From: Sipunculus nudus
Lineage: Eukaryota; Annelida; Sipuncula; Golfingiida; Sipunculidae
NCBI GenBank assembly: GCA_026874595.1
Contig: CM049319.1
Location: forward strand, 3,934,601 to 3,998,600
Reading direction: 5' to 3'
Length of the DNA: 64,000 nt
How positions within the stretch are numbered: position 1 is the stretch's first letter; every line of letters begins with the position of its first letter. The notes under the pieces were generated by a model. That model was not told where the DNA came from. It saw only the letters and a program-made list of their open reading frames with translations, and did no database searches. This document shows positions 24,051 to 38,043 of this stretch, piece by piece. A program made the translations under genes and the position numbers.

Positions 24051-25365
24051 AATTGCTAATTTAGGTTTGAAATAGCAGAGTTTGGTAAGTACGTGATCTC
24101 AGCGGACAAGTTCGAGAGGGGTTATTGAAAACCAAAGCCACAATTATTATATTAATCATTTTATATTTCTTTTGTGTCATTGAACACATCCGTTATGAAT
24201 CAGGCGGGTCATATTTGCAAGAATATTTTAACGTGTAGTTGGCCTTTTTTTGTTCAGTTGTAAATGGAAATGTCCAGTTGAAATTTTGGATTTGTGCATT
24301 TCTAAAATTAAAGTTACAACCCCTTTCAAATCTCTTTTTTTTTGGGCCAATGAGTAGATATAAACATAATCATATTTTCAATCATAATTCATTTCTAATA
24401 TTCATATTATATAAATAGCTATATATGTACAAAGTTGAGATCAACCGGTATTGGTTCAACGTTAAAAAAATAAAAAGCCTTTGTCTCTGAAGACCCTGGT
24501 CCTTGCCCTTCAAATGCTTTAAAGATTTGTCCTATACTAGGCTCCATGGCACTGTATACGTTTTACACGGCAAGTTTGTTAACAAGTTTGAGCCGTTCTA
24601 CATTTTTCTTAATACGTATCCTGCTTCTTTCACCAGAAGCTCGCAACAAGCTTACCACTTTGCTATGACAAACCGTTACCAGATGTGCTATATTTTACCG
24701 CTTATCTACAATAAACATACAACTTTAAAACTAGATTTGATGATATTCATGCAAGTTTTTAAGTTTCAATTCATTGGGAGCTATCGAATAAACAGAATCA
24801 GTCGGAGAACTGCCTTACGTAACTCGATCATGAACGAATCCAAGCTATATGCCACTCATTTTCCTTTATATACACGCTCTGCATATCAGTAGTCCCAAGC
24901 TAACACGGCCCTGTAAATAGCCGACTCAAGGCCGTTACAAAATAAAGGTTGACTGACCGACCAGTAAATTTTTTTTTCACATGTACTAACGAGGACGCCA
25001 AGTCGTGACTTGCCGGAACACAGAAAAGGGAACTTGAATAAAACGACGATCAAATATACGAAAAACACGTAGAGTTTTCTGGCGAGTCACGTTCTCATAC
25101 AACCTGAGCTGGTAGCTGTTTACGTCAACACGGCTGTTTTCCAAACAGGCGTCGGTTTACTACTAATTCTACCATTCTACAGCTGCATATTCTTTCTGTT
25201 ACCTCTTCTCCTACCACTGCTTCTACTATAAACACTTCTACTATACATCTACTTCTACTACATGATACTACTGCTGCTTCTGTTACTATTAGTTCTTTAT
25301 TCTTATCCTTTTCTTCTTCTCATTATCATATACTCTCTTTTAATCCAGCGGTTAAGCTCCCATAT
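24051..25365. other. Non-coding spacer
   Basis: No gene supported. The 129-codon open frame at 24503-24892 has no domain, signal or splice context that would make it credible. Confidence 0.45.
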
Positions 25366-26010
25366 ATGGAGGAATTGTGCAAAAACTGTAAGAAGCATGA
25401 AAGTTGGCAGAAGTATTCTTTGGAGCTTATTGATGAATTTTAGATATAGGGCCAAGCTGAAAAAAAATTATCTTGGCCAAAATCCAAGATGGGGGCCAAG
25501 ATGACCGCCAGATTAGAAAATGCCAATAACTTGAGTTATAATGTCCCCAGAAAACATTGCAAATACTCTAATATCATGTTTTTTGGGCTGAGAAATTCAA
25601 TTTTTGAGGTTTCAAACCTCTTCAGATACTCATTAGCTGTTTTTTATAAAGAATTTGGTAATATTCCCATTAGTCCAGCGGTAAAGCCGCATTTTGAGAA
25701 GAATTGTGCAAAAGATGAAAGTTGAATGAAACTTGGCATAAAAATATCCAGACCATACTCTATATGTTCAGATATTGAGCCGAGTGGAATTTACCATGTC
25801 TTGGTAAAAATCCAAGATGGCCATCAAAATATACAATACCAATACAGCCGGTTATGTTTGTCCTAGAATGCATTGTAAGTGTACTGTTTTTATGGTATTG
25901 GGGTCGAGAAATTCAAATATAAGGGTTTGAGGTCTGTATCATGAATGTGTGAATGAAGTCTGATTTTGTTGGTATTGAAATTGTGCTAAAATTGCCCTTT
26001 TGACCGGGTT
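25366..26010 (+). repeat. Dispersed repeat with CCAAGATGG motifs, two units
   Basis: Each unit has CCAGCGGTAA(G), GAATTGTGCAAAA, GAAAGTTG, ATCCAAGATGG..., then GTTATGTTTGTCCTAGAATGC or its variant, GGTCGAGAAATTCAA and TTTGAGGT. The second unit is better preserved. Confidence 0.6.
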
Positions 26011-26419
26011 GTTGTAGAAGAACTGTACTTTGGTTTTCCTCTAAACTTTAAAGTCAACAAATTTAACGTTCCAATGAATAATTATATAGAATGAGAAACT
26101 TAAAATGATGTTCCATTATAATCAATTCTAGTACCATTATTGTTTATTTTTTTATATTTATGAACTCTATTTCACATAAACTTAGGTAAATGTGTTGCAT
26201 ATGCGAATTCTATATCACTATATACCACCATGGTACTTCAGTATCAAAGGTTAATGTAAATTACAGCAAGCGGCAAATTATTTTTGCGACTGCTGCTGTC
26301 TGTTCACTACTAATCGATTGGCGATTACTGTAGCTGAGATTTATGTAATATTATTGGGAAGAAAATTTTAATTATCTAAGCATAATCACTTATGGTGTAT
26401 TGTTATAACAACTTTGTAA

Positions 26420-26640
26420 AACTATGTCTGGGTAAAAATCGGAAATGGCAGCCAAGATGGCCACCGAAATATAAAAAACCAATACAGCCGGTTATGTTTG
26501 TCCTAGAATGCATTGTTTTTATGTTATTGGGTCGAGAAATTGATTTAGAAGGGTTTGAAGTCTGTGTCATGAATGTGTGAATGACGTCTGATTTTGTTGG
26601 TATTGAAATTATACGAAAATTGCCCTTTTTCACAGCACAA
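26420..26640 (+). repeat. Dispersed repeat with CCAAGATGG motif, third unit
   Basis: Near-copy of 25800-26010, sharing CAATACAGCCGGTTATGTTTG, TCCTAGAATGCATTGT, GTCTGATTTTGTTGGTATTG and AAATTGCCC. The plus and minus open frames over it are by-products of the repeat. Confidence 0.65.
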
Positions 26641-28831
26641 CTAACGGTAAAACGTATTTGTTGATTACCCTGCTGAAATTTAATGTATTTGTTAATTTTA
26701 AGTATTGAAACACTGTCTCTTTCAATGTAATGAAAGGTCCAGTCGATTGGCTCTCTTCACTTGCGACCAAGTTTCTATCCCTGATGTTGCTATGCGAGTG
26801 GGTTGTAGTGGTCCGTACAGAGTCCGTTGTTTTCTTCGTCCCCTCTGATTCCGTCCACTACTTTGCCATCCGACCCTTGGGAAGTGCCTTGTAGTTGTTA
26901 TTATAACCAGTTGTACAATTCATGTTAAAGAAAATTTTCGTTTTTAAGTTAATGGTTCTTTTGCCAGCTTCCAGACTCTTTGCTTGCAAGTACATATTTT
27001 ATGTACAAGTGCACAAGATGCAAAATTGTAGATTTAACTGAACCTTGCACATAAGAAGAAAAACGCTGTTGTCCTGCCAAATCTAAAAGAAAATATTCAG
27101 GCACAGGTAATAAAAGATTTCTGGCAATATTACAAAGTATGCTGTGATAAACTGTACTGTCCAATTTTAATATTCAGCAGTAGTGTATTCTAAACATGTT
27201 AGTTTCACTTAATGAAGCAGATGGTATGAAATACAAGTTTTCCAAGCATTCTGCAGTTGGACATAAAACTGACAAAGGAAAAGTGTAACTGTACTGAGGT
27301 GCCAGATCTCAGAAGCTGAAAGCACAGAAAGTTGCAATCACCAAATAAGTCGATAAAAACTCAAACCAAACTTTGAACTGAATTTTGAGGTGATTAAGTT
27401 TGAGAAAAATGCATGTCTTGAACCTAAGGGTGCATTATATCTTTTTAACCTTGTTTTTTAATTCGACTCTCTATATCTTCTGGCTTGCTTTTCCATTTTC
27501 TGAGCATCCATCCATGAAAGATCGGCTAGCTTGAACCTGGCAGCACCGACTCATACATGTAGTGAATATTTCTAACAATTCATGCAGGTACTACATGAAT
27601 CTACAAATGTGCATAATGTCAGCAAATGCATGAACGTATTTTGTTGACATAAACACATTGAATGCAAAGTGAATTTTAATGGCAACTCGTTGACATGAAC
27701 TAGTTCTATATAACAAGGAAAGAATCACAACAAAGGGCAGTGATATTTTACTGACACGCGTTGGTTCTTTCATAAGAGCATATTTCATGCATTTATCACT
27801 ATATTACAAAGGCAGCATATAGCAACATGTTTCGCACCTCTAAATGTGTGTTGATTCTGTTTACATGCCAACATACAGTCTGAAAGCCATCACTTTATGT
27901 TAAAAGAAGCTTGGAATCTATAAAGCAAACAGTAGTGACCTTCTACATAAGCGCGTATCTTGTCATGCACGCATGTAGTCTAAATAAATTATAAATAAAA
28001 GGCTTTCCTCTGAAACAAACATGATGTTCAAATGCATGTAATTAGTTCATGTAAATTTAATTTCAGCTAAACTTTTTTATATTTCTTAATTGCACTAATA
28101 AAGATTTGAATGTTAAGTTGATGGTAAAATTTAATATCAAGTTTGTAGATTTTTAAAAATTCCTGACTATTCTTCACGAAAATATCAAATACAAGACAGG
28201 ATACCTAAGTTTCTTTCATCTCTCACCTCTGCATAGCAGTTAAAAATTCTTTAGCATGCAAATAATGGGATATCAAACAGAGGAAATCAGATATGAAATA
28301 TTAATATAATAAAACCTGCTCCAGCAAATGACACTTTCATTTTAAGGTGCATTATTAGAAAAATTTTATCAAATTTAACCGTTTGTTGTGCTGTTGTGCA
28401 CGTACAATTTCAGTAGGTATACACAAGGCAGAATCTTTACAGCTGACAGGTGTCAGCTTCTTACATAGTTCTGTATCCTGCCACGCACGCAATCAGTCTG
28501 ATATAAAAGTTAGAAGCAAGATAAACTCTATATTATATGGATTGTCTAATTTATTTTATTATAATATATAGGTTTTATGGACAGTTAGTTATAATTACTA
28601 ATACAAGCCACTCTCCATGGCTCGGATGGTGGCGTTTGGTGGTATATATACAGGGATGGTGGAAAGCGAAGGACAAGGAAAATTCACCCACTTTGGGCGG
28701 GCCATTACAACCCACTAATAGGAACGATGTTGATTAAAAACGGGGCGCCAGTGGAGATAGCCGAGCGTTTTACCACTCGATTGTCTATTACATTACATAG
28801 AAACAGACATAGCGCCAAAATGCGTAAAGTT

Positions 28832-28885
<54 letters not shown>

Positions 28886-29345
28886 AAATGTCAGCAAAGT
28901 TGGATTTATGCATTTGATATTTCCTAACTGCATTAACACAGGTTTACATGAAAGCTGATCGTAAAATCTAATTACATGTATAGGTTTGAAACATTCTAAT
29001 GTAAGTGTTTACGGACATATCAAGGTCAATCCTATTTTTATTGCAGATTTCTACAGAATTTTTTTTGCAACCATCATCTCTTCAAAGCTATTACATTTGT
29101 AAGCATGCAAAAAATAAAAAAATAATTCAAAGGAAGAATATTGCAATAAAAGCTGTTCTACAATTCAAGCATCCAAATGCATGACAAAGCAGACAAACCT
29201 AAGCCATCAAAGGACACTTTCGGTTGAATACAATTACAATGTATGCGACTACTGTGCAAAAACCAACAAATAATGTGGCTTTACATGTGCTAGTAAACAA
29301 AAGCAAATTTAGGACAATTTCAATCTAAACAAAACCAGGATTTAT
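26641..29345. other. Non-coding, AT-rich
   Basis: No gene supported. A (TA)n microsatellite lies at about 28833-28886. Confidence 0.45.
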
Positions 29346-29640
29346 TCACATAGCCATTTTACAGACTTTAAACCCTTATAAATGAATTGATCGACCCCGA
29401 AAACATAGGAATAGTGTACTTGGAAAGCATTCTAGGAAAAATATAACCGAATGTATTGATATTTTAAAATTCGGCGGCCATCTTGGCCGCCATCTTGGAT
29501 TTTGACCAACATGGGATGAAATCCGCTGGGCCCTGTATCTCAAGGTATTAAATATGGTCTGGCCAACTATAATGCCAAGTTTCATGCTTCTTTCACTTTT
29601 TGCACAATTCTTCTCTTAACAGCTGGACTATTTGTCATTC
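29346..29640 (-). repeat. Dispersed repeat with CCAAGATGG motif, inverted copy
   Basis: Reverse-strand relative of 25366-26010. GGCGGCCATCTTGGCCGCC, CATCTTGGATTTTG, GCATTCTAGGA and TTTGCACAATTCTTCTC are diagnostic. Confidence 0.6.
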
Positions 29641-30004
29641 TATCCCCCAAAACAGAGTTTTGCCAATACTGTTTTCACGCATGCACGCAGTCTTACGTTC
29701 AACAGCAGCCGCCTCCGCCGCGTACGTCTGCGAAGAACTCCTTTGAGACCCTTAGGCCAATCTTTCTTAAACCCGGCATAACTATTTGGTTCCATGTGAA
29801 CTCGAAGACTGGTGACGCCACCTGCAACCCTTTTCACACAGTGTCCATCTTAATGATAATAGCCCATATCTCTGGAGTGGTGTAATGTATTGGGCTGAAA
29901 ATGTACAAGCCCACAGATCTTGGATACCTCCACCTCGTACTCAAGACTGGTGGTGCCATTGCAATCGCTTGCGTTTGTTTTGGGTGAAAATCACTCATAT
30001 CTCA

Positions 30005-30020
30005 CAGGGGCGGATCCAGG
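30005..30020 (+). mobile_element. hAT-like transposon terminus
   Basis: CAGGGGCGGATCCAGG has the sequence seen at the ends of many hAT elements. No inverted partner was found within the window, so this is a solitary or degraded end. A similar but decayed reverse-oriented end (ATCTTAGATCCGCCTCC) sits near 33760 and 36132. Confidence 0.4.
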
Positions 30021-31590
30021 ATTTAGGAAAAGGGGGATTCAAACCCAGGAGGACTATTGACAAAAGTTTAGAAAAAGGGGGGGGGGGGGGCTGGCCGTTT
30101 TAGATTAAGTTCGCTGTATTATACGTGGCATATGTGAGAAATTTAACTGAGACCAATAGAAAATAGCAAATGCAATGAAAACCTCTATGTAAGAGGCTTT
30201 GGGTTAGAAAAAGGGGGAGAGAGGGCCATTATATAACTGCCAACTTTTACCATATTAATTTCACATGTAAATGCAATGAATATATGACGAAATAAAAATA
30301 AATTATGCACTCGCGTGTGTTAAAATCCAAGTATGATATTAAGGGTATATATACTGTATGCATTGGTTTGAATATGTACAACATAATGTAAACTGAAAGT
30401 TTACATTTCTGCTACAAGTAACGTCGGGATATGCGTATGTTTTGCCCTGTTAAAATTAATAGCCTGATTGGCTACTTTTTTAATCTTGTTATAAATAAAT
30501 ATTTTAAACTAATATTAACGTTATTTTATCCTAAAACACTGGCATCCTTACATTTACGCATATTTTCAAGTATCGTAAGTTTATAAAATGTCAGTGGAAT
30601 GAACTATTTATCGGTCTTTGTCAATGACGTCTACTCAGACTCTTTGTACGGTAATAAAATGACCCATTTTTACAGTTCTTGTTCAGATGGTTTACTTTGC
30701 TTTCATTCTTTGGCCTTATTGGCTTATTACCTTGATACGGAACAAGCATTATCCAGTGTAAACATCATCCGTAGTGATCAATTGTGCGCTCTGTGATAAA
30801 TCTAATTGAAACCCGCATAACATATTCATTCACTTTCAGCCAAATATAAAACGAACACGAGTTGGACAAAATCTTTTCCTTATTTCTGTTTATTTATGCT
30901 GATATAATTGAATTGAAATATTTAATTAAATTCATCAAGTTAAATTATTTATATGTCAAATCTTGGCTTCTCACACCTCGGCATCAATAACCATGCAATG
31001 TATGTTAGCTTTTCACCAAACACCCCACGACCGATCATGATTCGACCAGTTGCTCATATGCAATTAGTAAATTTTAAATTAATTTTAGACAGTTGCCTGA
31101 ATTGGATACAGACAAACCATTTAATCACACTGAATATTTGCTTTCAAATAACTTCATATTTCAAATTAATTTTCCATCCAGTATCACTATTCCAATTTTG
31201 CATACATACATTTATATATGCAAATTAGTTGATAAATAACGCAAATATATAAATTATCTTTAAAAAGTGAAAAACAATATATATTACGACTAATAAGTGA
31301 AATGATAAGCAACTATAAAAAAGCCATAATGTGAAATAATAAGCAAATATTTCAGTTATATATGAACTTCTTATGAAAAGACCACTACCATTAATCTCAA
31401 TAATGTGTCTAATTTTAATAATTTATCTGCATTTTATTAATTAAAAGATATGAGAGTTTATAAAGACATACGTTATAACTCATCATATTTGAATATTTTG
31501 TTCCCGAAATACTTAACACTTTCTTCAAAAGCCAAATAATAAATTGAATTATTTATTTTATAAGTAATTCCACTAATTCGTTCAGATATG
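30021..31590. other. Non-coding, AT-rich
   Basis: No gene supported. Confidence 0.45.
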
Positions 31591-31591
31591 T

Positions 31592-32418
31592 TGTTACAGG
31601 TGTCTCTTTTATTGTGCGCTGTTGGCATTCTGGTTCATGTTGGGCAGGCCCTGGTTTATTGTGCACAGGAGTGTTACATTCTAATTCATGTAGCGCAAGC
31701 ATAGTTCGTTGCCATGGGAGACGTGCGAGTTGGCTTGACCCACGTGAGGGGACTGAAGTGTCGAAACACAGCGTTCTTTTTTTAGATGTTTCAAGTTTGT
31801 TCCTGTAATGTGTGTATTGTTCTATGGAGTTTACCATTTCTAGAATTTTCGGATGAAAAAGTGATAAGTAGTGGCTGTGTTTAGAGCCGGGGGAGAGAGA
31901 AATATTCCAGCGGACACGGAAGAGTGAGAGTCAGTTGTGGACCCTTCCGATAACTGCAGCACTTATAGATATTCATCGAACTTTGTAACATATTTTATTA
32001 AGCCTTCAGTTTGCCTTTGGGACTATTACCAAAACTTCATTTTTGGATTACAACAGATTGATTTCGGGATTGAATTGGACTATTATTCTCTGAGAAGATT
32101 TACCTGAACTGTTCATCTGAATCATATGTTTTAAAGACTTGTTGAGCAGTGACAGTGGTGGTATCCAGAAAAGTCTTAGATCTGGACACCCTGGTACTGT
32201 ACACTTTATTTATTATGCTGTGTAATTGTATTGATTTACTGTTATACTGTTGTTATACTGTGCAATTGTATTGATTTACTGTATTGTAATGTTAGGGTTG
32301 TATTAAGAATAAATTATAATTATTTGTTAACAAAAAACACTGACTTCTTTATTCATTCCTCTAGATATTTCACGCTGCCTAGTGTTACAGAATCTGATTT
32401 TTATTTATCTCCGTAACA
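31592..32418 (+). repeat. Candidate solo LTR
   Basis: It starts TGTTACAGG and ends CCGTAACA, a six-base inverted TGTTAC/GTAACA pair typical of LTR ends. AATAAATTATAA lies about 110 bp before the end, as expected for a polyA signal near R. No flanking 5-bp duplication could be matched and no second copy exists in the window, so the call is tentative. It does not resemble the LTR at 1-836. Confidence 0.35.
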
Positions 32419-32462
32419 AAATTTATGCTCGTCACGACTACGTGATCTGTTGTTATTAGGTT

Positions 32463-33448
32463 CCGTAACAATGTAAAATTATGCTAATTATCTCATTTAA
32501 TATGTACAATACAACATCTGAGGTAGCATAAATCGACTCTACAGGAAAAATTACCCCAGAATCAAATAAGAAACGTTGTCTTTTAAGGATGATCAAATTG
32601 TTCTTATTTTACCCCTGTCTTGCCTGTTTTCTAGTGTTATTGAACCCAGATTTTTAATGTGGCCGCCATTTATACAAGATGGCGGAAGAAAAAGGGCAAA
32701 CATCAGTTTCTAGTTCGTTATGATCCAAGTGAAAAAGAGTGTTTGCAAAAGTCTACATGATAATTCGACAGAATGACAGTACCGCATGTACTAGTTAGCC
32801 TTGCTATTGCAGTATACACTGTTTCATACTACAAGGTTGATCCAACTAATGTAGTGTACATGCACTGTCTTGTTCATAACGGGTCTCCGTACCCCAAGGA
32901 TGTTCTAACATATGTTGTATTCACTTTCTTGTTCTGTTTCCGTACTAAAAGGTTGGTCTAACTAATGTAGCATGTAAACTCCCTTGTGCAAGTGCTCTAA
33001 GCAATAATCAAAATACCTTATCATGCAGTTCTGTTTTGTATAATCTACCTGGTGCAAATTTATGTTGTTAATCGCAAAAACATTTATTGGGCATCATTTG
33101 ATCCAGAAGACGCTTTCTGAAAGGGAATTCTATGACTTTACACCAAACTGATGATAGACTAACTGGTCTGTAATTTCAAGACATTCTCCTGCCATCTTTT
33201 TGATCAGCGTGACATGAGCATGCAGGTTTCCACGGTTTTGGCAATTACCCTGATTTTAGTGGTTTTGTGGATAACTCCCCTAATGGTACTGCAGTTTCAT
33301 TTGCTGTCTCTTTTAGTAACCTAAGTTGGAAGCCATCTGCGCCGGGGGACTTGCTACGGTTCAGATCAGAACACATTTAGTTGTACTTTCCTAAACAATA
33401 GTCGTACTCTCCAGTACTCAACCATTGGGTTTTATTTCCAGATATGGG

Positions 33449-33492
<44 letters not shown>

Positions 33493-33921
33493 TATCATTA
33501 TTATTATTATTATTATATTTCAAGTATGAAGTTACCAACGAACCCTATTTGTCATTCATACTGTGATTTTTTTTTTTAAATTTAAGTGCAAAGAAGGATC
33601 CGAGAGGCAGGGGTAGAATCCCTTAGGGCAAAAAATGTTTTTTTTTGTTTCATTGTTTTATCCTTATCCCCCCATCCCCACCAACCCGGGAGTTGTGGAC
33701 CTCTGTTGGAATTATAATAGTTCTGTGCAAATGGTGACCCCCCCCCCCCCTTCCCGAAATCTTAGATCCGCCTCCGAAGTGTGTGTGGCCCGGGGGGGGG
33801 GGGGGGGGGCTTAGAAGTATACTCATACATGTCTCTAGGAACTCTTGATTTCTTTTGGAATTAGGAATTTACTTTTGAAATCAATTTAATGTGCTTTATC
33901 AATATCGCATATTGTGCGTGC

Positions 33922-33963
<42 letters not shown>

Positions 33964-34490
33964 ATTAATTATACAAAGAGATATGCATATGTATGATCAG
34001 GCAAACAAACAATCACTCTGTCAATATAAACGTGGAAAAAAGCTACATATCACAAGTAACATTTGCTTTGAGTAAAGCGAAGATTAAAGGGACCCGATCA
34101 TCTATCTGACCTTTATAAACTAAAGGTTATCCCTTGGAGCTTTTATAAAAATACGTCAGAAAACGTGGATATCACCACACACAGGCTGATTGTATTGTTA
34201 ATATCAATATGTTTATAATCTGTGGGGGTCCGCCAAAATCATAAAAACAATTTCAACAAGGGCATCTATAGCGGCAAGTCACATAAGTCAGAGCTTTACA
34301 AATGACGTTTCGTAACAAGTGGCCTGTCTACCTCCACATACATGCAAACTACCACCTTAGGTTACATGATTTTTTCCCTTATGTCAACATTGTTATGTTT
34401 ACAGACATGTTGTTGATAAAATTAATAAGTTCATACATCCTTCACGGAGGCCTTACAAGAATTTTTCCATAACCAGAATTACCCTTAAAT

Positions 34491-34554
<64 letters not shown>

Positions 34555-34633
34555 GGAAGCCAAATATACAGAGGAAGCCAAATATAACATAAATTCTGTT
34601 TCAAAAGGTAGGTGAACGGGCACCTTTAAAGAT

Positions 34634-34667
<34 letters not shown>

Positions 34668-34834
34668 CACACACACTCATGTACACATATATTTTCTATC
34701 CGTGTATACAAGTATATCTTAATGAATGCATAACATTGTAATGATAATGGTGCTTTGATTTAAACAATAATGATTCACTCAGTTTTCTACTTTTCTTTAT
34801 TTTACAGAATTAAATATAAAGATTGAATATAGTC
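32463..34834. repeat. 2.37-kb tandem duplication, copy 1
   Basis: It begins CCGTAACAATG and ends GATTGAATATAGTC. The copy at 34835-37218 is virtually identical; visible differences are confined to homopolymer and (TA)n lengths and a six-base AAAGAT repeat. Contents in order: a GGCCGCCAT...AAGATGGCGG inverted motif (32664-32690), a 62-codon ORF at 32773-32961, a dead reverse transcriptase, (TAA)n(TTA)n (33447-33516), (GT)n(GA)n (33919-33963) and (TA)n (34495-34550). Confidence 0.9.
33089..33367 (-). pseudogene. LINE reverse-transcriptase fragment (copy 1)
   Basis: Conceptual minus-strand translation gives SKSPGADGFQLRLLKE in one frame. VTLIKK..GECLE and then NYRPVSLSSVWCKVIE follow in shifted frames. 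These match the fingers/palm start of LINE reverse transcriptases (KSPGPDGI and NYRPVSLTSV motifs; CR1/Jockey-like). Frameshifts and stops show it is dead, and neither the YxDD catalytic motif nor the endonuclease is present. Confidence 0.65.
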
Positions 34835-35820
34835 CCGTAACAATGTAAAATTATGCTAATTATCTCATTTAATATGTACAATACAACATCTGAGGTAGCA
34901 TAAATCGACTCTACAGGAAAAATTACCCCAGAATCAAATAAGAAACGTTGTCTTTTAAGGATGATCAAATTGTTCTTATTTTACCCCTGTCTTGCCTGTT
35001 TTCTAGTGTTATTGAACCCAGATTTTTAATGTGGCCGCCATTTATACAAGATGGCGGAAGAAAAAGGGCAAACATCAGTTTCTAGTTCGTTATGATCCAA
35101 GTGAAAAAGAGTGTTTGCAAAAGTCTACATGATAATTCGACAGAATGACAGTACCGCATGTACTAGTTAGCCTTGCTATTGCAGTATACACTGTTTCATA
35201 CTACAAGGTTGATCCAACTAATGTAGTGTACATGCACTGTCTTGTTCATAACGGGTCTCCGTACCCCAAGGATGTTCTAACATATGTTGTATTCACTTTC
35301 TTGTTCTGTTTCCGTACTAAAAGGTTGGTCTAACTAATGTAGCATGTAAACTCCCTTGTGCAAGTGCTCTAAGCAATAATCAAAATACCTTATCATGCAG
35401 TTCTGTTTTGTATAATCTACCTGGTGCAAATTTATGTTGTTAATCGCAAAAACATTTATTGGGCATCATTTGATCCAGAAGACGCTTTCTGAAAGGGAAT
35501 TCTATGACTTTACACCAAACTGATGATAGACTAACTGGTCTGTAATTTCAAGACATTCTCCTGCCATCTTTTTGATCAGCGTGACATGAGCATGCAGGTT
35601 TCCACGGTTTTGGCAATTACCCTGATTTTAGTGGTTTTGTGGATAACTCCCCTAATGGTACTGCAGTTTCATTTGCTGTCTCTTTTAGTAACCTAAGTTG
35701 GAAGCCATCTGCGCCGGGGGACTTGCTACGGTTCAGATCAGAACACATTTAGTTGTACTTTCCTAAACAATAGTCGTACTCTCCAGTACTCAACCATTGG
35801 GTTTTATTTCCAGATATGGG

Positions 35821-35864
<44 letters not shown>

Positions 35865-36289
35865 TATCATTATTATTATTATTATTATATTTCAAGTATG
35901 AAGTTACCAACGAACCCTATTTGTCATTCATACTGTGATTTTTTTTTTTAAATTTAAGTGCAAAGAAGGATCCGAGAGGCAGGGGTAGAATCCCTTAGGG
36001 CAAAAAATGTTTTTTTTTTGTTTCATTGTTTTATCCTTATCCCCCCATCCCCACCAACCCGGGAGTTGTGGACCTCTGTTGGAATTATAATAGTTCTGTG
36101 CAAATGGTGACCCCCCCCCCCCCTTCCCGAAATCTTAGATCCGCCTCCGAAGTGTGTGTGGCCCGGGGGGGGGGGGGCTTAGAAGTATACTCATACATGT
36201 CTCTAGGAACTCTTGATTTCTTTTGGAATTAGGAATTTACTTTTGAAATCAATTTAATGTGCTTTATCAATATCGCATATTGTGCGTGC

Positions 36290-36331
<42 letters not shown>

Positions 36332-36858
36332 ATTAATTATACAAAGAGATATGCATATGTATGATCAGGCAAACAAACAATCACTCTGTCAATATAAACG
36401 TGGAAAAAAGCTACATATCACAAGTAACATTTGCTTTGAGTAAAGCGAAGATTAAAGGGACCCGATCATCTATCTGACCTTTATAAACTAAAGGTTATCC
36501 CTTGGAGCTTTTATAAAAATACGTCAGAAAACGTGGATATCACCACACACAGGCTGATTGTATTGTTAATATCAATATGTTTATAATCTGTGGGGGTCCG
36601 CCAAAATCATAAAAACAATTTCAACAAGGGCATCTATAGCGGCAAGTCACATAAGTCAGAGCTTTACAAATGACGTTTCGTAACAAGTGGCCTGTCTACC
36701 TCCACATACATGCAAACTACCACCTTAGGTTACATGATTTTTTCCCTTATGTCAACATTGTTATGTTTACAGACATGTTGTTGATAAAATTAATAAGTTC
36801 ATACATCCTTCACGGAGGCCTTACAAGAATTTTTCCATAACCAGAATTACCCTTAAAT

Positions 36859-36934
<76 letters not shown>

Positions 36935-37013
36935 GGAAGCCAAATATACAGAGGAAGCCAAATATAACATAAATTCTGTTTCAAAAGGTAGGTGAACGGG
37001 CACCTTTAAAGAT

Positions 37014-37045
<32 letters not shown>

Positions 37046-37218
37046 CACACACACTCATGTACACATATATTTTCTATCCGTGTATACAAGTATATCTTAA
37101 TGAATGCATAACATTGTAATGATAATGGTGCTTTGATTTAAACAATAATGATTCACTCAGTTTTCTACTTTTCTTTATTTTACAGAATTAAATATAAAGA
37201 TAAAGATTGAATATAGTC
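34835..37218. repeat. 2.37-kb tandem duplication, copy 2
   Basis: Second copy of 32463-34834, offset 2372 bp. It ends AATATAGTC and then passes into unique CpG-richer sequence upstream of the PLCL exon. Confidence 0.9.
35461..35739 (-). pseudogene. LINE reverse-transcriptase fragment (copy 2)
   Basis: Same broken fragment as the one at 33089-33367, carried along by the tandem duplication. Confidence 0.65.
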
Positions 37219-37790
37219 CTGCAGGGAACCTCAATAAACAGTCTGTACCGTGTCCGGAGTTGATTCACCCACACATAATGCCGTAACGGCCGATATTATC
37301 TGCAAATCCTGCTGTTAACTCGATAAAACATGAGGAGGAAGCACTATGCCGCATTCCAAAGAATTTTACCTTAAAGCAAGCACTATTACACACGTGAGTC
37401 TGTGGTGAGGTACATTATTAATCATAAACGGTGAGGAACACAGCACACGTGTGTATGTTTGTTTACATGCAGACAGTTCAGGAATCCGGCTACTCTCCAT
37501 CTCATATCGATCGAATCTTGGATTCCAGGGACAGACGTCACTGCGCGGCCGGCTTGCATCGTGGAAACCCTACTCTGTAGCCACACTTACCAGCCGGGCT
37601 TGGTTAATTGCCGACAACATTGGGAGGTGTCATATTTGTTAGGCGTTTTATGAAGTAATTTAGCCGCGGCACAGCCGGTATACTGGATACTGGTGTTTAC
37701 TATGAGTGGCAAATAAGTAAATCCAGGGTGACCTAACAGTTTGACACAAAAGTGGCCTCTGCGCGGAGGTTAGTTTAAGCACTGTTCAAC
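37219..37790 (+). promoter_or_regulatory. 5' flank and leader of PLCL gene
   Basis: Unique sequence with more CpG than its surroundings, without a convincing TATA box. It contains CACGTG E-boxes (about 37391 and 37445), a GACGTCA half-CRE (about 37524) and GCGCGGCCGGC (about 37535). An in-frame TAA at 37776-37778 lies just upstream of the ATG. The transcription start cannot be placed from sequence alone. Confidence 0.45.
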
Positions 37791-38043
37791 ATGGCGACGG
37801 AGGAGAACGGTGGTGTATCGCATATAGCAGAGGAAAGTCTGCCGGAACGGAATACAGAGCAAGTTTTTGTCAATGGCGACGCAGATAACGTTCAAACTGA
37901 TAATTTACTGCACCCGGAGAGTACAGACCCGGAGTCGGTCATCCCTAGACGCAGCAGTTTAATCAAGGATAGTAGCAGAAAGAAGGAACGCAAGAAAACC
38001 GTTTCTTTCAGTTCTATGCCAAACGAGAAGACAGTCATCAATG
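37791..38043 (+). CDS. PLCL: PLCL (PRIP) first coding exon, partial gene
   Basis: The ATG sits in a good context (CAACATGG) with an in-frame stop 15 nt upstream. The exon encodes 84 residues plus one base (phase 1) and ends at a GTAAGT donor. The N-terminal 60 residues are acidic and variable. The C-terminal part (PRRSSLIKD, then RKKTVSFSSMPNEK) closely matches the region just before the PH domain of vertebrate PLCL1/PLCL2, catalytically inactive phospholipase C-like proteins that bind Ins(1,4,5)P3 and protein phosphatase 1. KKTVSF fits the RVxF-type PP1 docking pattern, and RRSS is a basophilic-kinase-type site. The PH, EF-hand, X/Y and C2 domains must lie in later exons beyond the window. 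Unspliced reading to 38207 is an artefact of the open frame. Confidence 0.85.
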